From positions 7,729,161-7,793,160 of the forward strand of contig CM070517.1 in NCBI GenBank assembly GCA_036346375.1: 64,000 nucleotides of DNA. The letters are read 5' to 3'. Below the pieces are notes generated by a model that was not told where the DNA came from, searched no databases, and saw nothing but the letters and a program-made list of their open reading frames with translations. A program made the position numbers and the translations under genes. This DNA comes from Guadua angustifolia. Its lineage: Eukaryota; Streptophyta; Magnoliopsida; Poales; Poaceae. Position 1 is the first letter of the stretch, and each line of letters starts with the position of its first letter. Below, one piece after another: positions 37,519 through 49,994 of this stretch.

Positions 37519-37568
37519 AGGAGGCGGGGGACGACGCCGGGCACATCCAAGTCACTAATGACGAATGA
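37519..37568 (+). pseudogene. Antisense ORF of element D, last codons
   Basis: After the second AGGAG, the frame of 15370-15384 continues AGDDAGHIQVTNDE and stops at TGA 37566-37568. The clean continuation across X2 confirms the target-site duplication and the D identity of the 14454-15384 block. Confidence 0.6.
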
Positions 37569-38322
37569 TGGCCCGGGCGGCTCTTCTTGTTTTCTTTGTT
37601 CCTTTCTTTCTTTTTTGCTGTAACCATGTAGATACACCTTTTAGTAAACTTAACGAAATTGTTATCCTTCTTATTTACCTGAGTGCCTATTTGCGCGCAT
37701 GTTTGCCTGCGTTTGCTTGCCCAAGTCACCGGGCGACCAGCCCCCTGACCTTGCCATGATGCAGGTCTGGGGGTTTAGATTTGGTCGATGCTCCGGTATT
37801 CTCCCTGCACTTGCATGCAACCGCTACAAATACAAGTAGAAGTTACGCAAGATACACAAGGAATAGACCAAAAAATCACAAGTCCCAGCGCGTGTGGTTG
37901 TCATTGTCCCATTGTCTTTCGGAGCTTAAACCCTTGTGATCTCTCGGAACCTGACCACGGCACTGCGTGGCAAGGTAGCAGGTTCCCAGAGGTGGTTTTG
38001 GGCCAGTGGTGCTCGCGGTGACAACCCGGGGTGTGCTAGCAGCATGGAACACCATGCCGAACTCGACCCCCTGGTCGCTCGTCCCAGCTCGACGCAAACG
38101 CTGGACGTTACCGCTTATCGACAAGGAGCCGCCAGGCTACCAGTACCCATGACAACCATGCAAGACGCGGCCCACCAAGGCCAAACGGGAAAGACAAGAA
38201 AGATTTACAGGGAACCCGTGAGGCAAACAACTTAACTTATTACAGGCCATCGTCTGATCAGCTGATGGAGGAAAAACCCATTCCCTAGTTGATCGGAGCG
38301 AACCGCCAAGCACTTACAGTTC
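37569..38322 (-). other. Convergent untranslated region of D
   Basis: This lies between the antisense ORF stop and the integrase stop of D. No frame of note. The two coding units converge here. Confidence 0.5.
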
Positions 38323-39430
38323 TCAGGGGTAGAATTTCCGCAACATCTCCAAGTTTTGGGAGTTCACCAGCTCTTGGCCGTCCTCAGTGGCCAACCAGAC
38401 CGCCCCGGGCCGAGAGACTGAGACCACCTTGAAGGGGCCTTCCCACAGGGGAGATAGTTTGTTGTGACCGGCCTGCGTCTGAATTCTGTGCAGGATGAGG
38501 TCGCCTACTGCCAATGCTCTCTTATGGACCCGGGTGGCGTGGTACCACCTAAGGCTCTACTGGTGCTGAGCAACGCGCAGAGCTGCTCGATCACGCACCT
38601 CCGCCAGGAGGTTGACTTCTTCTTGGCGCAGGTCTTCCTGGCCCTCCTCGCTAAACACCGAAACGCGTGAGGAGACCAAAGACAACTCGAATGGAAGGAC
38701 AACTTCAGCCCCGTAGACCAGGAAGAAAGGTGTTTCTCCGGTCGCCCGGCTGGGTGTGGTTCGAAGCGACCACAGCACCACCGGCAGTTCATCTGCCCAC
38801 CGTGGTCCCCGCTTGTGGAGCTGGTCAAACGCTCTAGTCTTAAGGCCCCTCAATACCAACACGTTGGCGTGCTCCGCCTGGTCATTGCTCCTGGGATGGG
38901 CCACCGAGGCGAAGCACACCTTGGTGCCCATCTCTTCGTAGAACTCCAGGAACGCCGTGCTGGTGAACTGGGTGCCGTTGTCGGTGATGATGTAGTTGGT
39001 GACTCCGAAGCGGGCGAAGATCCCATGCATGAACTTGATGGCAGCAGAAGCCGTGATGGCACGCACTGCATTGCCTTCAACCCATTTGATGAACTTGTTG
39101 ATGGCGACAAACAGATGGGTGAAGTCCCCTATGGTCCGCGGGAACAGGCTCAGGATATCCAGCCCCCAGACCGCGAATGACCAAGAGAGCGGGATGGTTT
39201 GCAGCGCTTGGGTTGGTCGGTGGATGCACTGGCGAGAAGCGCGCCTCGCATCTCCTTACTACCGCAAGCATCCGGAGGCGATGAGGCCAATAGAATCCTT
39301 GGCGGAACGCTTTTTCGACCAGCGTCCGACTGGACATATGGCTCCCGCACATGTCTCCATGGATATTAGAGAGTAGGTTGCTCCCCTCTTCTCGAGTGAT
39401 GCACTTTAGAAAAATTTCGTTTCTACTCTA
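38323..39430 (-). pseudogene. Integrase of element D
   Basis: Read from 39430 downward. A zinc-binding block (HGDMCGSHMSSRTLVEKAF, then RRCEARF) is followed by the core with IITDNGTQFTS (second Asp) and RSNDQAEHAN (catalytic Glu), then LPVVLWSLRTTPSRATGETP. The C-terminal module ends PFKVVSVSRPGAVWLATEDG and a stop at 38323-38325. There is no chromodomain, as expected for Tat elements. Frames differ between the blocks, so frameshifts disable it. Confidence 0.85.
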
Positions 39431-40190
39431 GCGATATAGGTCCCCACCTACCAGAGTATAGCACTTGGCTTTACATGCAATTTTCTCGGCTAATGCATCA
39501 TCGTCGGGGATCACTTGGTCCCACAGGAAGGCTAGGATCGGATCCATCCACTGACCTTCCCGGCCAAGTGTAGCGATCACACGGCGATCACCTGGGTACT
39601 CCGCTTGGCCAGGATTTTCCCCGGGTGCTGCGCCGGCAGCACCGCCATCTTCCCTCCTAGAACCGGGGGCTGAGGCGGGCACGCTGCCTTCCCTCCATGA
39701 GCTGGAGGCCGCGACAGCTGCATCGCCTTCCCCACCTGAGTCGGAGGCCAAGATAACTGCACCATCGTCCCCACCATGAACGGGGGGCAGCGACGGACGG
39801 TCGCGTAAGTCTTTCTTCAAAGGCCCCGACCGGAACAGAGGCTCTTGACGACGCGAGATGTGAAAGCCCATCTGCCATGTGGTTGTCACGCCAGGGGATA
39901 TGGATATACCCCAATCCTTTGAAGCGGCGCTCCATCTTCCTGACCTCCGCTAGGTATGCTGCCATGGCGGGGTCAGAGCATTGAAATTCCTTTCGCGCTT
40001 GATTGATGACCAGTAGGGAGTCGCCATTGACTTGGAGACGCCGAACGCCTAGCGCGGAGGCGGTGCGCAGCCCTACCAGTAAACCTTCATACTCGACAAT
40101 GTTTTTGGTGGCCTTGAAGTCCAGGATGACCACATATTGGAGGATGTCACCGGTCGAGGAGACCAGGACAACCCTAGCCCCCGCGCCCTC
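39431..40190 (-). pseudogene. Second (archaeal-type) RNase H and linker of element D
   Basis: The block VILDFKATKNIVEYEGLLVG, then VNGDSLLVINQ and GYIHIPWRDNHMADGLS, is the extra RNase H found after the usual one in Tat/Ogre/Retand elements. The linker toward integrase is Gly/Ala/Ser-rich and contains repeats of a PPxxxGG-like unit near 39650-39780. An acidic-residue pattern remains visible. The frame shifts between the domain and the linker. Confidence 0.85.
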
Positions 40191-40219
40191 AAGCCTGAAG
40201 GAGCCATCAAGAATAAAAT

Positions 40220-40940
40220 CTAGGGGGAAGGCGCGGGTATCTCTTCAGCTTCAGGAGTGGTAGGAGTCCACTCGGCGATAAACTCCACTAGTCTTTGACT
40301 CTTGATAGCAGTGCGGTGGGTGAACTTGAGGCAGAACTCCCCCAGCTCTACCGACCACTTGGCAATGCGTCCCTCGACTTCCCGATTGTGGAGGACCTCT
40401 CGCAGGGGATAGGCAGTGACCACCGTGATCTCTCGTCCCTGGAAGTAGTGCCACAGTTTCCTGGACGCCACTAGGACGACATACAACATCTTCTGTGCCT
40501 GTGGGTACCTGGTCTCCGCCTCATGTAGCACTTTGCTGATTTTGTAGACCGATTTTTGGACGCCTTCCCTCTCCGCCACCAGTACTGCGCTCACCACTAC
40601 GGGAGTTGTCGCAATGTACAGGAGCAACGGCTCGCCAAGCTTGGGGGCGACCAGCACTGGTGGGGAGAAGAGGTACTTCTTCAGGTCTTCAAATGCTTGT
40701 TGGGCCCCTGGGGTCCATTCGAAATGGTTGGTCTTCTTCAGCAGTTTAAACAGGGGTAGACTCCTTTCTCCCAAGCGAGCAATAAACCGCCTTGGGGGAC
40801 GATCGACCAATGAGACCTTGCACTTGCTTGGTGGGTTGGTGGCTTCATGTGCTCGATGGCCGCTATCTTGTCGGGATTGACCTCAATGCCCCGGCTAGAC
40901 ACAAGGAACCCGAGCAATTTCCCGGAGGGCACGCCGAACA
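40220..40940 (-). pseudogene. RT connection and first RNase H of element D
   Basis: Starting near 40940 with KLLGFLVSSRGIEVNPDKIA, then FIARLGERSLPLFKLLKKTN and FEWTPGAQQAFEDLKKYL. The RNase H part reads LLLYIATTPVVVSAVLV and YFQGREITVVTAYPLREVLH. The first acidic residue expected near LYIA is not Asp, which is usual for this domain in Tat elements, where the second RNase H is thought to carry activity. A frame change lies near 40810. Confidence 0.8.
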
Positions 40941-40959
40941 CGCACTTCTCAGGATTGAT

Positions 40960-41430
40960 CTTCAGGCAATTCTTTCAGAGGTTGGCGAAGGTTTCTTCTA
41001 GATCTTCGATCAGTCCTTCGCCCTTCTTGATCTTCACCACCAGGTCATCGACGTACACCTCGAGATTCTGTCCTATCTGCGGATGGAAGAAAGTATGCAT
41101 AGCACGCTGATAAGTAGAACCAGTGTTTTTTAACCCAAATGCCATTCTGATATAACAATAAATGCCCATCGGGTTTACAAAAGCGGTTTTTTCTTCATCC
41201 TCCACTGCCATGCTAATCTGGTGGTACCCAGAGTATGCATTCAACAAGCACAGCAGCTCGCACCCCGCCGTAGAGTCGATGATAAGATCAATGCGCGGCA
41301 AAGGGTACGGATCCTTCGGGTAGGCCTTGTTAAGGTCGGTGAAGTCGACACACATCCGCCACTTGCCGTTGGACTTCTTGATGAGCATGGGGTTGGCAAG
41401 CCACTCAGGGTGAGAGACTTCTCTGATGAT
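40960..41430 (-). pseudogene. Reverse transcriptase of element D
   Basis: Open frame from 41388 with KKSNGKWRMCVDFTDLNKAY, PYPLPRIDLIIDSTAGCELL, YSGYHQISM, RMAFGLKNTGSTYQRAM and the catalytic YVDDLVVK. Upstream of 41388 the frame changes. The active-site aspartates are present. The element's RT copies its RNA in the particle. Confidence 0.88.
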
Positions 41431-41599
41431 GCCCGCGCACAGCAGCTTCTCTACCTCCTCCCGAATGGCGTCTTGTCGCTTTGGTGCCTATCTCCGGACC
41501 TTTTGTCAGACCGGGCGCACTCCTGGAAGCATTGCCAATCGGTGCTCGATCACCTCCCTGGGGACCCCAGTCATATCGGACGGTTGCCAAGCAAACACG

Positions 41600-42420
41600 T
41601 CGGAATTAGACCGGAGGAAGGTGACGAGCGCGCCTTCCTATTTGGCGCCAAGGTGGGTGCCCACCTTGACGGTCTTCTCAGGCTCGACCACACTCAGGGA
41701 GATCACCTTAACCTCACCGGACGAACCAGGTGAGGCACGGGTCTTCACCGGAGGGGCTCTCGAGTAGGCAGCATCAGCTTGCCTAGCAAAGGTGGTGCTG
41801 GCCAGGTCCAATGCCTGCTTATGGCAGCGCAAGGCTTCCGACCTGTCCACCTGGACGACTATGGGGGCACCGGGCCCTAGTATCTTCGCCACCATGTGCG
41901 CGTAGTGGGTTGCCGCCATGAACTTGACCAACACCGGTCGGCCAAGCAAGGCGTTGTACGGAAGGCGAAGTCGGCGACCTCGAAGTCCACCACTTTCGTA
42001 CGTTAATTGCTCTCGTCTCTAAAGGTGACGGGGAGGTGCACTTGGCCTAGGGGCACTGAGCCAGCCCTTGGGGTAACCCCGTAGAAAGGCAGAGCCAGGC
42101 GCAGCTCCTGTCGCGATATATGGAGCGCCCGAAATGCCTTAGAGGACAAGAGGTTGATGGAGCTCTCTCCGTCCACAGCACCCGCCCAAGCTTCACGTTC
42201 CGAATCGTGGGCGAAACCACGATCGGAAGGTGACCCAAGCTGGCAATGCTCTCAGGGTGGTCGGCCCGACTGAAAGTGATCAGCTCCTCAGACCACTTCA
42301 ATGGCATACACATCCCTAAGCTCGGTACAGCGGCGCAGACGTCCCTCATCAGCCGCTTGTACCTCGTGTTGGAGGGATAGGTGGCAGAGCCACCGTGTAT
42401 ATACCTGCTGTGTGCTCCGC
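41600..42420 (-). pseudogene. Protease region of element D
   Basis: Blocks in order from 42350: LKWSEELITFSRADHPESIA and LGHLPIVVSPTIRNVKLGRV, then the active-site block VDGESSINLL (in a shifted frame near 42160-42190), and LGRPVLVKFMAATHYAHMVA near 41940. The catalytic Asp is still visible. Frameshifts around the active site and near 42045 break the frame. Confidence 0.78.
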
Positions 42421-42593
42421 CTTTGGAAAGCCAGCAGGCGGGGTCTTCATCCTGAGTAAGTAAATCCGCCAGGGACGGACGCTCCTTGATCTTGTTGCTC
42501 CACCATCTTGCTCACAACCTGGCAGTTGGCCAGGTCGTGCATGTTGGACCGGTGGATCGGGCAGTAGGGCCTTCCCCCCTTCTCCTCGTGGCG
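42420..42593 (-). pseudogene. Gag C-terminus of element D (zinc-knuckle-like)
   Basis: A YCPIHRSNMHDLANCQ block resembles the modified C-x2-H...H...C knuckle of Tat gags (compare YCPIHRTNTHD in E at about 57147). It is cut from the rest of gag by Copia H at 42599. Confidence 0.7.
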
Positions 42594-42598
42594 GTCGT

Positions 42599-43470
42599 TG
42601 TTGGAAATCATGCCCAATAAACAATCATGGGCCTCATCGGATGTAGGCTCAGTGATGATGGGCCACGTATGACGTGGGCTACATGTTGAACATAGGCCAT
42701 GGACCGAGTTGGGCCTCTAATGTAGAGGCCCATGGTGGGGTATACAAGTGGAGGAGGTGGAGGTGTGAGACGAGAGTCTAACCAGGGTTTCCCTCTCCAC
42801 TAAAACCCTAGCCGCCTTCTCCCTCTTCACGCACGCTGGCGCTAGCACGCCGCGTGCAGCGGGTTCTGACCACCGAATGTGTGGATACCGGTAGAGGTGC
42901 TGTTTTTCGGTGCTAGTTTGATCAACCGCGATGCGAATCGCAAAAGGAGTCGTAATCTGTTCGCGTCCAGATTCTGGTTGAGAGATTGTTTCATCGATTC
43001 CTGATGATCCAGAAGGAATTTGGAGGCAAGACCAGATGAGTTTGAAAGGTTATCTCGTTATCTTTCAAACAAGTGGTAGAACACCCAAAATGGTGTTCTT
43101 ATGTGGCTGGGCGTCCATTTGAAGGTGGACTGCTCCTGGAGGTCGCGAATTCCAGCGAGCACACGCGGAGTACGTCGACGACCTCCGCGGCGCTCGGCTT
43201 CGTCGCCAATCACATCGTGGACCAGCGGCGTGGCTTCGTGTAATGGTGCTGACCAGCTGGGAGATCGGCGACGACCTCGGATCGCTCAGAGTCCTGTACG
43301 ATTACTTCCGAACGTCGCGCAGATTGGACGAACCGGCTTCGTCAACACATCTTCCGCTGCTCTGCGCGTTGAGAGGTAACGATCCATGATCATTTACTTG
43401 TAGGGTGTCCTGGGTTGTCGCGGTAGAATTTTGATTTGTTGCTAGCGTAGCGATCCCGCATTCCCTAACA
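42599..43470 (+). repeat. 5' LTR of H
   Basis: 872 bases, TGTTGGAAATC...CATTCCCTAACA. The promoter box reads GGTATACAAGTGG here but GCTATATAAGTGG in the 3' LTR (near 49264), so the 5' TATA may be mutated. Confidence 0.93.
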
Positions 43471-43471
43471 G

Positions 43472-43484
43472 TGGTATCAGAGCC
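43472..43484 (+). other. Primer-binding site of H
   Basis: TGGTATCAGAGCC is the canonical complement of the 3' end of initiator tRNA-Met, one base after the LTR. Confidence 0.93.
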
Positions 43485-44118
43485 ATCCTATTTAGTTCTT
43501 AATCTAGATTGGTCGCATATGTGATATGCGGGGTCGTTCTCCGTCTAGCCGATTGGATCAGTTAGGGTGAATAACTTGATTAATGGTTATTAATCTGAAA
43601 ATTGGTGATGAGATCACCGTGCGGGAGGGCTGTGAGATTAATCTCGTCATGAGCCTATGATAATTAGTTGATGTGATCAAAGTAATTATGTGCCCTTGTT
43701 TAATGAGATTGGATCGGCCAACCGTTGATTAGATTAATTCTTGTTTGCTATTGTGATTTTGATCAATCGGCTAAAGTGATAGATATTGAGAAGATCATTG
43801 TTGGTCACAGTTAGGTGTCTTGGTTGATTAGATCAGCATGTTGACATCGATGAGATTAGCCATGTGGTTGTTATCATGAGGGTGCACACAAGATAGTTGT
43901 GCTGTACGTATGCATATGCATGTATGTACAAGCTGCCGAGTTACGTATGCTACATAAGCACTATGGGGCTAAAATATTGCGTATGTATGTATGCATGCAT
44001 GGTTGATTAGATGGCGACGGTGACTCATTGATGGGTTGCAATAGATGTGTGGCCTGAGATGGTTAATTTGATTAACCTGGCATATCAGTGAAATTGGGTT
44101 AATATGATTAATCTGATC

Positions 44119-44180
<62 letters not shown>

Positions 44181-45976
44181 CTGTCACTTGTTCTTGAGCA
44201 CGACCATTTATCTTTCGAAGAACAATGATCAATATGATTGATCTAGAATTTGGCTAATCCGATTGGTTCAAATTTGGATTAATTTGATTAATCCGATTGA
44301 AATTCTTGTTGAGATAACATGATTATTTCAATGAAATTTTTTGAGGCACGGCTGTGAATAAGATTCATGGCTAGCTAATGAGTTTGGTCCAAAAGTAAGG
44401 TTTTGTAATTTGTTACAGTGCTTGGTTAATGTGATTAGACCGATATTGGGTTAGGGTCAAATTTTTCATTGAGTTAATTTGATTAGCCCGATGGAATTTT
44501 ATGAATTTATGACCAATACCAATTGTGTGCATATTTTGTCCTGATCCTTAAAAGGGTTTTGTGATTGCGCTATTAAGTGCAATTGAAATTTGATTTCTTT
44601 GCATAGCCTTTACAATATTTTGTAATATGCTACAATGGGTCTTGCTGGATATTTCTATTTGGCTTAGGGAAAAATATCTTCAATCACGCTGCATGCTAGA
44701 TTAGGCGTAATCGTGTGAATATTTGATTCACGGTGTGATATTTTTCCGGATCACCGAGCAAAGGCTAATGGGTAGCCCGGTATTGGATTAATACGATTAA
44801 TTCCATTGAATAGTCACGGGTAAGATTATAAATAGGATTCACAGTTTGAACCTCGCCTGCTAATCAGTTAGTGGGTTGGAGTGCTTAGTGAAATATTCAT
44901 TGGGCCAATATGATTGGTCCGGAGCTAGATAATATGATTAATCTATTGGAATTTTTCATGGGCTAAATTTATGAATATGATTCTCTATGGGGAAATTGTT
45001 TCCACCACACAAATTATTTATGTGCCTTTTATAAAATGTTATAAGCTCACATACTTTGATAGAATTTGATTCTATGCATATGTATGTGAATAGTTTGACC
45101 CTCGTGTATCGATGCATGTGTGGGATCTTCTGGCGCTTACATATTAATTTGTGATACTTGACTAAAATCAAGTAGATGGCGGTGGGACGAAATGGGCGCA
45201 TGGTGATATTGATCACCGTGTCTTGGAGCCATCTTGGTGCCTGACTTAATAGTGTATTTTTTGTGATGGTTTATCTGCTCTGCTATTCTCTCATCTTGAT
45301 AGAATAGATTTCCCTCGAAAAATTAATAGTGTTTGCCCTTCCAATAGCTGCACCTATTAAGGTCTTGTAGGTTAACCGGTAGTTTCTGCCAAAGCAGGGT
45401 GCCGTTAATTTACCTGATCAATAGGGTGAAGTCGGACTTCACAACATATTGTTGGTTTTACTTGTGAAGCTATCAAAAGCGGTTTTGAGCTTGGGGCAAG
45501 GGAATGTTAGTCTTGAGCATCTCATGAGCCACTCAACACACAAGAGTCACATCTGATGTGATCAAAGAAAAGGGTTGCCTACCTATGTCCTTTGGGTTCT
45601 AGCGGTGAGCCAAAGTTCACTAGGACTTTAGTGGATATGGATCTTGTCCTACTACAAGTCATTAGAGGGAATGTGACTTGAGTGGGAGTATCTTTTGTTA
45701 ATTTGTTAACGAAGGGTACATAACATAAGCATAGTTTAATATTTATTGATTACCTCGTGCTTTACTATTTGAGATATATATTTGATATGAATTTCTTATT
45801 AGTGCATTGTGATTGATATTAATTTTGAGAATTGTTCTCTTATTGTTGAAAGGAATATTTGTTCTAAAGAATAGTACCTAGATGAACTAGCTTGAAACGC
45901 AATCTGAATTGAAACGGCGTTTATTGGAAACACTGTAGTTGTTTTCTTGGTGTTTGCTGTCTCTTTATTGTTGCCA
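43485..45976 (+). other. Long AT-rich leader of H with a recurring TGATTAAT motif
   Basis: About 2.5 kb with no coding block. A motif close to TTGATTAATCYGATTGG recurs many times (for example about 44095-44120, 44270-44305, 44880-44950). It is long for a Copia leader. Confidence 0.6.
44121..44180 (+). repeat. Compound microsatellite (AC)19(AT)11
   Basis: AC units at 44121-44158 pass directly into AT units at 44159-44180. It lies inside the leader of H, so it arose after or with this insertion. Confidence 0.97.
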
Positions 45977-46400
45977 TGAACTCTGAGCTTTGGAAGCAAG
46001 ATGAGATTATGGGTGTCTACAATATGATTGTGGACTTTGAGGGCATGTTTGAGGATCAGACAAGAGTTAGAGGATTTGATCCCTAAATCACTGTTTGCAA
46101 GTTAGCACAAGAAAATTCGGTCAACCCATATGTAGTCAATTTGATTTATTACATTAAGCATATAGGAAATTTGATTTTCCTTTTAGCTAATGGTTAGCTA
46201 TTGATGTGATTCTTTGATTGGATAAATCACTGACCGAGATGTATATGATGCAGTTATTAATACATTGCATTGAAAAGCTTTATCATTTGATGGTGGTTCA
46301 AATGACTGGTCAACTTGAGCAGTAGGTTGAGTCATTAGTGAAAAGAAAGTTTAAGATGAGATCTTGAATACCAATCCTAGACTTGTGAAGTTGAAGATTG
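45977..46400 (+). pseudogene. Copia gag remnant of H
   Basis: MGVYNMIVDFEGMFEDQTRV and, past a stop, ITVCKLAQENSVNPYVV with YYIKHIGNLIF follow the pattern of Angela/Tork gag (…RF...KAL..CK...G.SV..HV..MI.YI..L..LGF). Several stops are present. Confidence 0.65.
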
Positions 46401-46599
46401 ATCTCCCTAACACTACATTTAGATTTTGGAAGAGGCATTGTCCATTTGTGCATCGGCAATGGATAAATGTTGTCTCATTGACCGTTGACATAATTTTGAC
46501 CATCGGAATTAATGTCAGAATTTAGTAATTGTTATTGTATTCTTGACATAGGTAGAATCAATATTTCTATTTCTTTTTGGGAGTAGAAGGTTATGAACC

Positions 46600-47060
46600 A
46601 CGAATAAAGAACAACAATTGTTCAATTCGTTTGATTGATTTTTCCTGATGGCATGCTCCATCGGTGAATGGGCGTATGTCTTAATTCCTGAGTCTGCATC
46701 GGGTGCCTTGATGCTTTATTGTCTATGTTATGGACTAATGGTACAATTTAGAAATTATTGTGCTCATTTAAATAAGGTTCCATCAAGTCACGAAGAAGAC
46801 ACCATATGTGATATGGATCAGAAGGCATTCCGTACAGTTTTATCGAAGCTTGGAATTTGAGGCATACGTAAGACGTTTGACGTCTTATAAGCTCATATTC
46901 AACTAAGAAAAAAATATATATTTCTTTGTGCGGTACAAAGTGTTTGTACATTAAGGGGGTGAGAACAAAATGTTTGTTGCTCGGTTTGGTTTATTTTGGA
47001 GAAAACATTTCTTCCAAAATAGTTAGTGGGAGCACGGTGTGACTCGAAGTAATTAGGGGA
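46600..47060 (+). pseudogene. Copia integrase C-terminal remnant of H
   Basis: Near 46860-47010 broken frames read AYVRRLTSYKLI, a FVRY block and NKMFVARFGLFWRKHFFQ. These match the Copia region after the integrase core (…A.V..L.SDKL....C.FVGYP....GY.FY.P..N.VFV.R...FLE). The core upstream is not clear. Confidence 0.6.
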
Positions 47061-47099
47061 CCATTCGAAATTGTTTCAGTTCCTGCTAGATTTGCATAT

Positions 47100-48640
47100 T
47101 ATATACAAATTGTTGTATGTTTTATGAAAGTGAAACCAACCCTACTTAAGTCCAAAGCCTACATCAGTCACCTACATGGTATAGGGATGACAATTGTTGT
47201 CAGACTATGTTGAGCTTAGACTTGTGATAAAGCGTGATGGGCCTAGACTCTGAGAGATGACTTAAAGCCATGTGAACTAAGATGAGCTATTTGTGACTAT
47301 TATGTTTTCAACTTGATTGGTCCGCATGATGCCATCTAGATCCATCTAGCTATATTGTTGCATATTTGATATGTAACATAGATGTCAAAACGGCTTTCCT
47401 CTTTGGAGACCAAAGTGAAAATGTGTTCGCAACATGGCCTTAAGATTTTGATGATCCATGAGATGCTAGAGTATGCAAGTTTATGAAACAAGCATATTAG
47501 AGTTGAATATTTGTTTTGATGAAAAGTTAAATTGTTTGGCTAGTTCATCAAAGGCAAGTGGGAGGGCATTTACTTTCCAGATCTTATATATGTATGACAT
47601 ATTGTTGATAAAAAAATATTCCGTGAATCTGCCTTGTCTTGATTAAGAAATTGTTCTTTATGAAAGACTTCGGGACAAATAAAAAAAATTGGTAAAAGGT
47701 CTATAGAGATAGATATGAAAGGCTACTTGGATTAGGCCTAAATGTTGACATGGTGATTGAATGGTTCAATGGGCAGGAATGTGTTCCTACACATGTCATA
47801 TTGGGTAGCAAGATTCAGTATTCTGATACTTGATGAGCTTAATAATTGCCAAAAAGGTGTATTCATGCCCTATGCATTAAGGTAAATGTTACCGAATATG
47901 CAGATATCAATCGAATCCGGGTGAATGTCACTAGAAGTGTTTGAAAGGAACATTCTGAAATACTTATGAAGTATAACGAATGTGTTCTTTGGTGGTGAGG
48001 AAATGCGACATGTAATGGTTACATTGCGCACTATTTTCCAAACCGATACCTAATGGAGGTTGAGAAGCTGGAATTGTTCCGAGCTTAGATAAATATTACC
48101 ACAACCTTTCTAAAAGGGGCACATGAGTATTGGATATTGGATATCTGATTGGTAAGATCTAGTGCAAGTGGAGAAAATATAAGTGATAATCCATTTAAGC
48201 AATCTTGGAGAAAACTGTATCACTTTTATGTTTATGATAGATAATATGTTATCCTGGTTCCATGAATAACATCATCGATATTGGTAACAAGTATGACTTG
48301 TTCGTGGAACTCTTCACTATATGATGTTGTTCTAAATCGATCCCTGATCCTATGTCATAACCTGAACAGTTATGATTCTAAGATCAGCACATGTATTGAT
48401 TGATGATCACGTTCTTGGATCATAGATATAGAGATATCTAATCAATAATGTGGACAGATGTTGAAAAGCATGGCTAGTTGGACAGACCCGCAATGAGATG
48501 CTACGAGAATTGTTATATTCTTAAGTGTCATCAGTTATTCTCATATAGTGACTGTGGGATCCTTAGACCTGAGATCATCATTGAGTCCCAGCTTGCATAG
48601 TTGTATACTTTGGGGCTATCAAAGCTTCGCCGTAATAGGG
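47100..48640 (+). pseudogene. Copia reverse transcriptase / RNase H remnant of H
   Basis: VKTAFLFGDQSENVF near 47385 is the Copia RT block usually DVKTAFL.G.L.E.VYM. FMKDFGTNKKNW near 47657 is the block after the catalytic YVDD site, which itself is degraded (about 47590). CPYALR-like and later RNase H blocks near 47860-48200 are very weak. Confidence 0.65.
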
Positions 48641-49111
48641 TGGCTATAAAGGTAGCTTACGGGTATGCAATAAAACATGACGTGGGGTGTGAGTGGTCAA
48701 GATGGAATTTGCCCCTCCTTTATAACGGGAGAGATATCTCTGGGCCCCTCGAGGTGGTTGGATTTTGAAAGTGTATGGCCATACCAATGTGATTAAATTG
48801 TTAATCACGATGATTGAAGAGTTAATCATAGAAATCCACTACTTGATCGAGTGAATGGCCAAGCTATCACAAGGGTGACACGTTTCTTGCCTTGAGCTTG
48901 GCTGGTATCGTGTGGCAAGGGATCAACACTTTAACGCTATTGGTTCGTTAGTCTTGATCTTCGCATGTATTTAGGGGTCGTTACGCCCTGCTAGGGACCA
49001 CTGTCGACTTATGGCTAGAAAAGAAATTCTGGGTCATGGTTGTTTACATACAAACCTATTGGGTCTCACACTTAAGGGGTTGGAATCAGGAGTTGCATAA
49101 TTGTCTATTGT

Positions 49112-49124
49112 GCAAGTGGGAGAT
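49112..49124 (+). other. Polypurine tract of H
   Basis: GCAAGTGGGAGAT abuts the 3' LTR. Confidence 0.85.
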
Positions 49125-49994
49125 TGTTGGAAATCATGCCCAATAAACAATCATAGGCCTCATCGGATGTAGGCTCAGTGATGATGGGCCACGTATGACG
49201 TGGGCTACATGTTGAACATAGGCCATGGACCGAGTTGGGCCTCTAATGTAGAGGCCCACGGTGGGCTATATAAGTGGAGGAGGTGGAGGTGTGAGACGAG
49301 AGTCTAATCAGGGTTTCCCTCTCCACTAAAACCCTAGCCGCCGTCTCCCTCTTCGCGCACATCGGGCGCTAGCACGCCGCGTGCAGCGGGTTCCGACCAC
49401 CGAATGTGTGGATACCGGTAGATGTGCTGTTTTTCGGTGCTAGTTTGATCAACCGCGATGCGAATCGCAAAAGGAGTCGTAATCTGTTCGCGTCCAGATT
49501 CTGGTTGCGAGATTGTTTTGTGGATTCCTGATGATCCAGAAGGAATTTGGAGGCAAGAATAGATGCATTTGAAAGGTTATCTCGTTATATTTCAAACAAG
49601 TGGTAGAACACCCAAAACGGAGTTCGTATGTGGCCGGGGCATCCGTTTGAAGGTGGACTGCTCCTGGAGGTCGCGAATTCCAGCGAGCACGCGGAGTACA
49701 TCGACGACCTCCACGGCGCTCGGCTTCGTCGCCAATCACGTCGTGGACCAGCGGCGTGGCTTCGTGTAATGGCGCTGACCAGCTGGGAGATCGGCGACGA
49801 CCTCGGATCGCTCGGCGTCTGTCGACTACTTCGAGCGTCTATCGCGCAGATTGGATGAACTGGCCGTCAACACATCTTCGGCGCTCTGCTGGCGTCGAGG
49901 TAACGATCCATGATCATTTACTTGTAGGGTGTCCTGGGTTGTCGTGGTAGAATTTTGATTCGTTGCTAGCGTAGCGATCCCGCGTTCCCTAACA
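49125..49994 (+). repeat. 3' LTR of H
   Basis: 870 bases, nearly the same as 42599-43470, ending CGCGTTCCCTAACA. Confidence 0.93.

Larger units (their letters stand above)
15380..37523 (-). mobile_element. Solo LTR X2 with TSD AGGAG, split by element G
   Basis: In minus orientation X2 runs 37518 (TGTCATGGCCCCAAATTC) to 35796, then jumps to 17274 and runs to 15385 (ending GGCTCCCCACA). The joined length is about 3.6 kb, matching X1. AGGAG flanks it at 15380-15384 and 37519-37523. It carries LTR-like landmarks (TGAG.ACCTTCTGTACTCATGC block near 16230) and no coding sequence, so I call it a solo LTR of a long-LTR Ty3 family. Confidence 0.85.

Noticed and set aside
43472..43484. tRNA gene
   Set aside because: It is a 13-base primer-binding site complementary to tRNA-Met, not a tRNA.
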